Shown here: piece after piece, positions 9,430 through 17,236 of the stretch
How positions within the stretch are numbered: the stretch's first letter is position 1
How the letters are laid out: each line of letters begins with the position of its first letter
NCBI GenBank assembly: GCA_003024985.2
Contig: PXIH01S0000310.1
Length of the DNA: 17,526 bases
From: Euperipatoides rowelli
Lineage: Eukaryota > Onychophora > Udeonychophora > Euonychophora > Peripatopsidae
Strand: one strand, 5' to 3'
Position numbers and translations under genes: made by a program
The notes under the pieces: model-generated
What the model was told of the DNA's origin: nothing
The model's database searches: none
Seen by the model: the letters and a program-made list of their open reading frames with translations, nothing else

Positions 9430-11040
9430 TCAGTATATATCAATCCACTGCTGGATGAATGCCTTCCCAAGATTTCTCCATGAATTTCTATCTTCAGCAA
9501 TTTGTTTCCTACCAAATTCAGCAAACTGTTTTATTTCATCATTCCATTTGACATTAGATCTTCTTTGTGCCCATTTCTGTCCTGCCCATTTCCACTTTAA
9601 ATTCTTTATTTTTAATATCATCACAAATTTTTGCGCTCTAATACATCCAATCCTTTCTCTATCTCTACATGGTACTCCTATCATGCACATTTTCATATTT
9701 CTTTCAGTGGTTGATAGTTTTTTAATCATCTTTGCATTTAGTGTCCAAGTTTCAGCACCTTATGTCATCACGGGTAGAACATACCGGTCAAAATCTTTCC
9801 TTTTGAGACAAAGAAAGATTTCCATTTAAAATACTATTTGATTTTCCAAAAGCACTCCAGCCAATTTCATCCTTCTATTGACTTCACACATCTGATTTTT
9901 ACTTGTAGTAATCAATTGGCCCAATCACTTTAGATTGAACACATTTGTTGAATAATCACTTTTGTTTTTACTAGATACATTTTCAGACCTGCTGTTGAGC
10001 TAGCTTCACTTAGGTCAGTGATCTTATGTACGAGTGTTCTTCAGTTTGGTCAGTGATCTGACCAAAGTGAAGAGATCTAAAAAGCAGGCCTGAAAATGAA
10101 TCTAGCAAAAACTAAAGTGATGTGCAACAAAAATGTAATTCTTGTGGACTAAAAGCAAATAAGACAATATCATAAGTAAAAATGTAGATGATTCAAATAG
10201 GCTTCATTTATTCATACAGTAGTCCATTGTGTTCCCAATCTAGACTTAAAGTTTAGCTGTAAATAACTTTGTAGATTGTCACCTTGGCAAACTTTTTTTT
10301 GAATGATGATCTTGTTGGTGTCTTTATGTAGTCTCGCTGTGGCTATTGCCTTCTTATAAATATTGTTGATCAATATATGCCTTATTAATAACTTGTCTCT
10401 TTAGGGCATCCAATACAAATCAAATATAAATTGAATCAAAGACTTTTTCATAGTCAACAAGTCCTTTATAAAAGGGAAGTTCATATTCAATGCATCATTG
10501 AATGACTTATTGTACTATTAACAGGCGGCTCATGGTGCTAAATCCACTCCTGAACCAGCTGCTTGTTTTTTGATTCCTCCTTATCCAAATCTTTTTTCAA
10601 TCTGTCAGAACTTTGGTGAAAATTTTATATATGACTGGTAACAAAGTTATACGTCTGTAATTTTTAAGGTCTTCTTAATCACCTTTTTTTTTGTATAACA
10701 ATATTACAACCACATTACTATAACTAAATCATCTATTTGTTTTATGCATTCTGTAAATCACCAAGAATATTTTTGCTAGTTCATCCCCTCCTACTTTTAT
10801 ATCAATTGATGCCTTCTCCTAGTGCCTTTCCATTCATCATGTGTCGCTGCCTGCCTAACTTATTTTAAGAGTAGCCTACATGTGATACATCAATCGTGTC
10901 AGTCAAATCATTTTTTTTCTTCTTTTAGATTTTCATCCTTAATGTTGGTAATATCTGATCCATCTTGATAGTGTCTTGTATAATTCTTCAACTCTTTGTA
11001 CAATAAATTCTTTATTTTTAATAATGGTACAATCTTTTTA
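9430..11040 (-). pseudogene. Decayed RTE-clade non-LTR retrotransposon reverse transcriptase
   Basis: Read on the minus strand, conserved blocks of an RTE-type reverse transcriptase occur in order. They are VQRVEELY (about 10990-11010), NGKALGEG (10811-10834), VGGDELAKI (within 10741-10800), VILLYKKKG then DLKNYRRITLLP (about 10640-10712), FRSGFSTM (about 10530-10555), GLVDYEKVFDSI (10429-10464; RT block with the first catalytic Asp), VCQGDN (10275-10292), NEAYLNHL (about 10187-10212), DIVLFAFSPQE (10139-10171; the second catalytic motif FADD is damaged to a single clear Asp), AGLKMYLVKTKV (9957-9992), VMT-stop-GAETWTLN (about 9735-9770), and the C-terminal KNLKWKWAG and FIQQWID up to TGA at 9430-9432. 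Many stops and frameshifts separate the blocks, so it is dead. About 25 residues usually found after the WAG motif are missing. The endonuclease half is not recognisable above 11040. The plus frame at 9455-9829 is its antisense shadow. Confidence 0.88.
9937..10142. repeat. Inverted repeat inside the RTE remnant: RT segment present in both orientations
   Basis: The left arm (9937-10019), read on the minus strand, gives AGLKMYLVKTKV in the normal place of the RT. The right arm (10058-10142), read on the plus strand, gives KAGLKMNLAKTKVMCNKN, the same block in opposite orientation and closer to the expected family sequence. Both arms share CTGAAAATG, ATCTAG, AAAGTGA and CAACAAA. The 38-base spacer contains a direct repeat of GGTCAGTGATCT (10013-10024 and 10048-10059). 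The arrangement suggests a local inverted duplication by template switching, or insertion of a second copy in the opposite direction. Confidence 0.72.
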
Positions 11041-11612
11041 ATTCATTGCTATTATTATGATTTTTCCCAATCATTAATCTGTTTAGTTTTCTACAAACTT
11101 TTATCTAGGCCTATATAAGATAACTTAAGTCCGGGTGTTCAATAATTTAATCATGGAAATGATTGGAGAGTGAAGAAATATACTGGTTCCAATATAAGGG
11201 GTTATATTTGAAGGAGCTCTAGTGTTCCTATTTGACATACAATATACTGTATGTGGCTGGGAGTTATTGCAGCATGATTAAAAAAAATGATAGGCAAATT
11301 TATAAGTTTAATTATTACTTGTTCATTACAAAGTTTCTAAGTTTAATTCAGATAGGGCTAATTGTTAGTTAACATAATTATTTTTAAAGATTATTATACA
11401 TACACATTTTTTGCACATTTTCCAAATCAATATTTTTTTTTTTTTTGTAATTGATGAATTTTAAACTGGAATGCAGTATTTGAACATTGGCTTAATAAAC
11501 GTTGTATAAATATTAATTAAGGTTTTGTTGTTGTCAGAAGTAAAATGTGTAGGTTTATACAGTATAAACACAATAGAATATATACACTTTGTTTGCCCTG
11601 CTTTACGTTATC
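11041..11612. other. AT-rich DNA, possibly the decayed 5' part of the retrotransposon
   Basis: No clear endonuclease motif is seen on the minus strand above 11040, although the element should continue in this direction. TAGGCCTA occurs at 11106-11113. A T run lies near 11432-11446. The plus frame at 11525-11749 overlaps a hairpin and has no recognised motif. Confidence 0.5.
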
Positions 11613-11620
11613 TTGGCACT

Positions 11621-11669
11621 GGGACAATCTGTTCTACTGTTAGGTGTAGAACAGTAAACAGACTGTCCC
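11621..11669 (+). repeat. Stem-loop with nested stems (hairpin-RNA-like)
   Basis: GGGACAATCTGTT (11621-11633) pairs with AACAGACTGTCCC (11657-11669) with a single mismatch. An alternative inner stem, CTGTTCTAC (11629-11637) with GTAGAACAG (11646-11654), is perfect around the loop TGTTAGGT. The flanks CACTGG and CTCCCAGT may extend the outer stem. The fold is about 50-65 nt and of higher GC than its surroundings. It could be a precursor-type hairpin RNA, a small foldback element or a cruciform. No expression evidence is available from sequence alone. Confidence 0.5.
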
Positions 11670-11679
11670 ACTCCCAGTT

Positions 11680-12155
11680 TCAATTCAATATCATTTTAAA
11701 TGACAATATGTGGAGGAGGGTTAAATTTAGAAAGTTTGATAAAGCATAATACACTTGTTCCGATTTAAAGGAATATTTATTTGCTGAGTTACCTTGGCTA
11801 CAGAGTTAATAATCATGTGTCGTGTAACATCACTGATTTGGATATTGAACCGAACGGAAAATAAAAATGTTTTTATTAACTATTTGCTGGTAGTATTACT
11901 TCACTGGTACAGCTTTTCCTGGTGGTAGGTGTGCACTGCAACAACTTCACCGTTACTAGATAGAAGGGAAATAATATGACGGTACGCTTAATAATAATAA
12001 TGTAAATAATAAATTCTAATACTGTAGTTAAATAAAGTTATTGTTTTATTCTTCATTGTAAATATAATCTATGACTACAGCAATAGTATTACCGGTTATC
12101 CATCTCGCTAACTGGCAATCTTGAAATAATATGTTTCGAAATGGGTAAATACATC
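11680..12155. other. AT-rich non-coding DNA
   Basis: No gene is seen. It includes AAT-type simple repeats near 11990-12010 and ACCGGT at about 12092. Confidence 0.6.
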
Positions 12156-12207
12156 GGGAGATGACAATCACTAGTATGTTGGATCAGGTGGCGCAGTGTC
12201 ATCTCCC
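12156..12207. repeat. Perfect 11-bp inverted repeat GGGAGATGACA / TGTCATCTCCC
   Basis: GGGAGATGACA (12156-12166) and TGTCATCTCCC (12197-12207) are exact reverse complements with a 30-base spacer. The pairing may extend with ATCACT and GGCGCAGT in a weaker form. The GC-rich arms stand out from the surroundings. It lies 32 bp from the larger foldback at 12239, and the two could belong to one compound structure. Confidence 0.55.
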
Positions 12208-12238
12208 CAGGCAAAGACAATAAAATATAATCAGGTAA

Positions 12239-12423
12239 AGCTTTTATGCTAATAATCTAATTATACTAAATAATTAAATTAGCATTGGTTCGTGCATTCC
12301 GATGCAAAGTATCTGTGACACATTTACTCAGGTGAAGTAAACATGTCACAGATAGCAGCAAGGAATGCACAAACACATGGTACATCCAATAAATTAGAAA
12401 ACATTATTACATAGCAAAAGCTA
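12239..12423. mobile_element. About 185-bp near-palindromic foldback, MITE-like
   Basis: The left arm (12239-12330) and the reverse complement of the right arm (12333-12423) align along nearly their whole length. Shared blocks in order from the outside are AGCTTTT, TAATAAT, CTAATT or TCTAATTTA, GTGCATTCC, TATCTGTGACA and TTTACT. The centre is almost loopless (CA GG TG). The inner 85-90 nt alone makes a long hairpin. There is no coding capacity. The structure fits a foldback or MITE-type non-autonomous element, and transcribed it would give a long hairpin RNA. I could not define a target duplication with confidence, so the ends are approximate. Confidence 0.68.
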
Positions 12424-12866
12424 TATCACAATAATTAAAAATAATAATACTATATGACGGATCATCATAATATATATCCAGTGTTGTTTAAAGCTTGGAA
12501 TAAATTATTGTTTCAGTGAAGGGGCATTCCAAATGAAATGCAACCTATAGCTATTTTTTTTTTGTAAGCTATATAATAACAAAACTTTTTAGGAAGAAGA
12601 ATATCTATATTTCTCAAAACTCTCCAAGTTTCAGCCATGTTATCACTTTATATTTTGAAGGTGAAAGAGTAAATGTCACATGCTCTCTGAATGCAGCATT
12701 TTCCCCTTAAAGTTGGTATAATTTATTTTTCCCTACAATTTTCATATGCCATTTTTGTCAGTCACCATTGAAAACTTTAGTTTTAGCCTTGAAGTTGCAA
12801 TAAGAATTTAAATTCAGGTAGGCTAATTAATTTTTCAGAATTATTGCACATTAAAATTAAGATGTG
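12424..12866. other. AT-rich non-coding DNA, possible left part of a decayed DNA transposon
   Basis: No gene is seen. CAGTGAAGGGGCATTCC (12515-12531) is a candidate left terminus for the element inferred around the motif array, because GGAATGATCCTGAAGCC (15099-15115) resembles its reverse complement in part (10 of 17). That match is weak, and TA target duplications are not obvious. Confidence 0.35.
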
Positions 12867-13047
12867 TGTCACACCCGTAAGAAAATAATGATAAAAATTT
12901 ATATAAAATTGAAACCGCATTGTACTAAATAATCACACTGAGTATAAATATGGTGAAGAAGATACTTAACTCATACCTGGAATGTAATGGTATTTTANTG
13001 ACAGTTTTATATTAAATAAAGCAATTTTGGATTTGTCACACCCATAA

Positions 13048-14255
13048 CATAATAAAGAGACTAACTCAGTTTCATATAAAAGCAATTCATTTATCACTGT
13101 TCATTTTCCATTTTATTTTAATTGGTCATCATGTTTTATAAATTTATCTAAAATTTGGCATTATTAATTTTATCATCAAAAAATGTGATAAAAGTTTTGT
13201 ACAAAAGAATGTTAGAAATTAAATCAAGAAAATCTTAAATTAAAAAAAAAAAAAAAAGATCCAGTAGGCCTACTTGTCATTCCATTTTTGTTTTCTTTAA
13301 TTGTATTCTAAATGACTTTCCAGTAAACTGAAAAGCTCCTATTTTTTTTTTTTTTTTTTAATTAAGTCTGTGATCCAATTAACAATTCAGCTTTGTAATT
13401 CTATCTTTTATCATTCCTTTACTTTTAAATAAATAAGACAAATAGTTTGAATTAGCCTAACATTATTATTTAAAGTAGAAAAAAAAAATTGTCTCAATTG
13501 TTTTTAGCATTATTCAAGGTATATAAACTTCTAGAAATCTTTTTTTTTTTAATTCTTAAAATTTACACATTGGAGCCAACTAAATCTTTTATAAATGAAT
13601 TGTATGATATTCAACAATGATTAAAGAAACTGTTTTATAAAGTTAAACAATGTTTTGTACAATTCTATAACTTTAATTTTAAACCCTAAAGTTATCAAAT
13701 TCCCCTTTTCTCCCCCTCCCTCCTGTAAAATGGGGAGACGAGGTTGAAAAATGTTGAATTTCTGAAAAAAGTCCATTTTCTTTTTTAAAATATTTAATTA
13801 GTTCGAATTTTAATATTTCAAAGTTATTTTTATTTAAAAATCATTTTAAATGTTGAATAATTCATTATTTAGGCCCAGAGTTAGAAAATTAGTCTGCCCG
13901 ACAGCCTGGGGCTGTTAAATTTTAGTGGAGGCAACTATCTTTTAACTAATTTAAGCCGGCAGGGCTACCAAATTATTTCTAAATTAACATCACATATTTT
14001 TACACTTTAATTATTTATGTTTAAATAAATAAATAAACTATTCAAAACTCCTATTTCTAACTACTAATTTTGCTTTGTGCATAAATGAAACGCTCTAAAA
14101 TAATCTATTAAATTTGGGGCTGACATCCTAAATCTTGGGGCTACAACATTTGTTATACAGGTGGCCCTTGGGTAAGTATAAAATATTGTGAATTTTCGAA
14201 CACTGAGGCCTACTAACCCTATATTTATCACTTTGACTTTAATCTCACAAAATAA
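13048..14255. other. AT-rich non-coding DNA with a GC-richer patch at its end
   Basis: Contains a poly-A run (about 13242-13256) and poly-T runs (about 13340-13360 and 13541-13550), TAGGCCTA at 13265-13272 and an (AAAT)n run near 14023-14036. From about 13872 to 14175 the composition is richer in GC. GGGGCT recurs in three settings there (about 13908, 14116 and 14137), with a small stem ACAGCC-TGG-GGCTGT near 13900-13915. A donor-like GGTAAGT lies at about 14170-14176. No coding frame is established. Confidence 0.5.
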
Positions 14256-14706
14256 AGCTTACAAAGTGACATTTTCAAAAGTCATATATCCGATGAAATA
14301 CACTCTGGAAGCTGCCATATTTATAATGAAGTTTACACTGACTCCGAGGAGGTGAAGGGTGAGGCAGAACCTGAATCAAAATTTGATTTAGCTGTAACTT
14401 CAGACCAGCTGAAATATGGAAAATTTGAGTTAGTTGAATTCATGGGATCAGGAAAGAAGGGTATAAAATACAGATACATTTGTGTTTGTCAGATGTGAGA
14501 TACAGGTCATGTGCCTAAAAGTTGTAAATGACACTGCCAGAATGTTCAAAATGGATGAAACAGTTATTTCATATGAAGAAGTCCTTGGCATATTTCCTGA
14601 ACCAGCTATGAAGATGACTTGAGATAGATATTTGTATGTATTTTTAAGACCAGTTACCGTTATGAGAAGATGTAGATTTTGTTCCGTTAAAGATAGTAAT
14701 TCCTAA
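14256..14706 (+). pseudogene. Broken ORF resembling the C-terminal module of transposon-derived proteins
   Basis: Frame 1 is open from 14256 to TGA at 14496-14498. It carries an acidic stretch (YTDSEEVKGEAEPES), then TSDQLKYGKFELVEFMG and KKGIKYRYICVCQ. A one-base shift at about 14496 gives a second frame from 14497, EIQVMCLKVVNDTARMFKMD, then YEEVLGIFPEPAMKMT, with one in-frame TGA at 14620-14622. The frame continues DRYLYVFLRPVTVM to TAA at 14704-14706. Healing one indel and one stop would leave about 150 residues. The pattern 'G-x-F-V-L-V-E-F ... Y-V-C ... V-M-L ... F ... V-L-G-x-L-P-E-P' is what I associate with small beta-rich modules at the end of invertebrate pogo/Tigger-like and related transposon-derived proteins; this is from memory of the family, not a search. 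No catalytic domain is present upstream in the window. Candidate poly(A) signals AATAAA lie at 14874-14879 and 14921-14926. The motif array surrounds it. Confidence 0.58.
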
Positions 14707-15100
14707 AATGTATTATCAAATTTAATTTAAATTATGGCATTTAATATTTTGAACATTAAAATTAATATTTCCTGTTTGTTATATCACAACAAACCTTCAA
14801 ATAACTAAACCAGCCTATATGTTAAATTTTGTCACGTCCGTAATGTGATGTCACACCCTAAGATGCCTGTACAAATAAAATGGTTATTTTTGTGTAACGA
14901 ATGAGTACTTTCTGAATATCAATAAAGATGACAAGTTGTTGAATTTCAATGTTTTTTATTTTCACAGAAATTTACACATTTCCCTACCACTATACAGCAT
15001 GAGGTTGCAAATAGTCACCTGAAAGGTGACCTTTATTTTTTTTTGTAAATAATGCTACAAGTTGCAATTCTCTTTCCAAATGTCACACCCATAAAGACGG
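14707..15100 (+). other. Putative 3' non-coding part of the decayed element
   Basis: Downstream of the broken ORF lie two AATAAA hexamers (14874-14879 and 14921-14926), the second followed by a T-rich tract near 14950. Also present are two motif copies (14830-14862), a perfect palindrome GTCACCT-GAA-AGGTGAC (15014-15030) followed by a T run, and a last motif copy at 15081. Confidence 0.45.
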
Positions 15101-17236
15101 AATGATCCTGAAGCCAACTATCCTGTCCAATTAATTACTTTATTTTTTCTTAGCATCTTGCATATGGCGGAGTTCCATGGTGCGACAGTTGGCAGTACGA
15201 TTTGCTGTAATCAGTAGAGTCAACTTGGCCATCACTATAGCCTAGTAAAATTGAGAAGCACAATTCTTTTACCATCCATTTTATTTTGCACATGCAATCC
15301 AATACAATTTGTGTGGCAGGTAATTTATTTTATACAGTTTAGTGCAGCTAGAAGTTTAAAAAATTGAGTTTTTTTCCCTTCATTAATTAAATAATACAGA
15401 AATCGTCTAGTGAGTTGTTGCCCACATTTACATAAAAAAAAAAAAGTCCTTCATGCTTCGGAATATAATAATATAAATTTAAAAACATAAAAAAGCATAG
15501 TTACAGTCATTTAAAAAAGTGATTAGAAATGTATAATTGTATACCGGATGTAGCACTTAAGGCCGTTTGCACTGTTCCTTTAGGACAGTGATTTATTATT
15601 GTTATTTACTTTCTGTAAATATTTTTTATTATTTGTTGACGAACTGAAGAACCTCCGATGGGAAAACTTGGATTGTTTTTTTTCTGGTGCATGATCCAAG
15701 GCAGTGGATGGAAGATGATTGTTAAAAGCGTGGATACATGAATGTACGTTTACTCAATCTAGGCCCTGTGGAGCAACGCCTGAAAATTGCTTGGATACTA
15801 GTGGTATGTTAGTTTTCTTCTTTGATTTTTTTTTTAACTTGTTATTTTTGTATAATGCATTTAAGACAACATTGCATTAAAGACAGAAATTAGTCTTAAG
15901 TTATCTTGAGCTTATTGGATCCCTTGAACTTCTTATGTGGATTACGTTAATGGAGAGAAATCAGTGCTTTGAAATAGTGTGTATCGTAACATCGAAGGCT
16001 ATTATTTATGTTGATCAAATGTTTTCATCTGGACTTTTGAGATTGATGGATCTTTGTGCTGTTAACATTTTATTGATTTATTTGTAGCCTACATTATTCT
16101 TGTTCAATGAGGTTCTTGGATTGATTTGTCCTCTTAACGTAAATTGTGTTGATTGCATAGGATTGTTAGGCATAGCAAATACTCAAGCCTTAACGTTGGG
16201 TGACAATCATAATTGACGGTTTTCACCTGGAATTAATATGTTTTTAAGGAGAGAATCTGAGAAACTCTATACTTATGTTATTACTTTATTACTGTTTGTT
16301 TTACTTAAGTATTTAACGGATCAAATATTATTTGTAGTGTAAAAAAGGAGCCACATACGACTGGGCGAGGCTTTTTTAAGTAATTATTTTTTTTGTTTGC
16401 TTGAATAAAATATACCTAATAAATATGTAAAGATATTCTATGACTATGTAAAAAAAATTAATCGAGGAATAAGTTTTTTTTTTATCATAAAAAAATGTAT
16501 TTAGACATATCGCATGTTGTGGTATGGTACTTTCCTATTAAGCAAAAACTAATCATTTAAGTTTACAAAAAAAAGTCTTCAAAACAGTACATTATTTTAA
16601 CTGTATACCTACTCCTGGCTTCCTCCTATGATAGCTATTCTGCCCGCTTGTCCTTTATGAGCATCACTAGTGAGGGGTGGAAAAATAGATTTTACCATAT
16701 CAATTAATACACCTAGATTCATCACTGGTGATTGTTTATGAGGGCATCCTTAAAAAAAAAAAAAAATCGAAAATTATAATTTATAAATATAATTAGGCCT
16801 ACACATTTAGATTGATTTTTTTTTTAAAAAAAAAGCACATTACATATGTCTAAATTTGATAAGTTGGCCTAAAATAAAAGTTTGAAAGCTATAAAAATAT
16901 TACTCTTTTAAAAATAGATTACCAGTTACAATTAGAATATCTTATATCTCATGAGTCAACAAGCTGCACATCAATATTATTAGCCTACTATTGGTAGGAA
17001 AAACACTAATTAAAAAAAAAAAGTAACTTATCCAAATATCCTCACCAAATATCCTCAGTAAAAACGAAAATTAACAAACCGTGTAAAACTAACAATGAAA
17101 GAAAATTAATCTAATTTTAGTGCTGAATAATGAATGTAAACAAAAATAAAAAGGCTAATACGGAAATAATGATGCATGATTATGAAACTGTAATATATTA
17201 TCATAATAGGCTAGGCTGAAAACATTAAAAGTATGC
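15101..17236. other. Mostly non-coding DNA with a GC-richer island at about 15540-15800
   Basis: No gene is supported. The 15540-15800 island is less AT-rich. It starts with a stem CACTGT (15570-15575) / ACAGTG (15585-15590) and ends at a donor-like CTAGTGGTATGTT (about 15798-15810). A minus-strand frame is open for about 66 codons across it, but this is within chance for the composition. AAAAAGGAGCC and GGCTTTTTT near 16346-16377 form a loose stem. Near-palindromic ATCACTAGTGAG (16663-16674) and ATCACTGGTGAT (16721-16732) lie close together. TAGGCCTA occurs at 16794-16801. Confidence 0.5.

Larger units (their letters stand above)
12867..15094 (+). repeat. Five dispersed copies of a TGTCACACCCRTAA-like word
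   Basis: Copies are TGTCACACCCGTAA (12867-12880), TGTCACACCCATAA (13034-13047), TGTCACGTCCGTAA (14830-14843), TGTCACACCCTAAG (14849-14862, one base short) and TGTCACACCCATAA (15081-15094). All lie on the plus strand. Two precede and three follow the broken ORF at 14256-14706. I saw no copy elsewhere in the window or on the minus strand. A GC-rich 14-mer repeated this way is not chance. Subterminal arrays of transposase binding sites in DNA transposons have this appearance; an origin by tandem duplication followed by insertions is an alternative. Confidence 0.65.

Noticed and set aside
9455-9829. Plus-strand ORF of 124 codons with hydrophobic stretches
   Set aside because: It is the antisense of the conserved C-terminal RTE sequence on the minus strand, which explains its openness.
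11525-11749. 74-codon plus-strand ORF
   Set aside because: It spans the 11621-11669 hairpin, whose two arms dominate its middle, and it shows no recognised protein motif.
12281-12300. GGTTCGTGCATTCC as a tRNA or SINE B box
   Set aside because: No A box or cloverleaf could be placed at the right distance, and the sequence is explained by the foldback arm.
15014-15045. Hairpin followed by a T run, like a bacterial intrinsic terminator
   Set aside because: The context is animal nuclear DNA with T runs everywhere, so a terminator call is not justified.
15540-15800. Minus-strand frame of about 66 codons without a stop
   Set aside because: At this base composition a run of this length is expected a few times in 35 kb of two-strand sequence, and it has no recognised motif.
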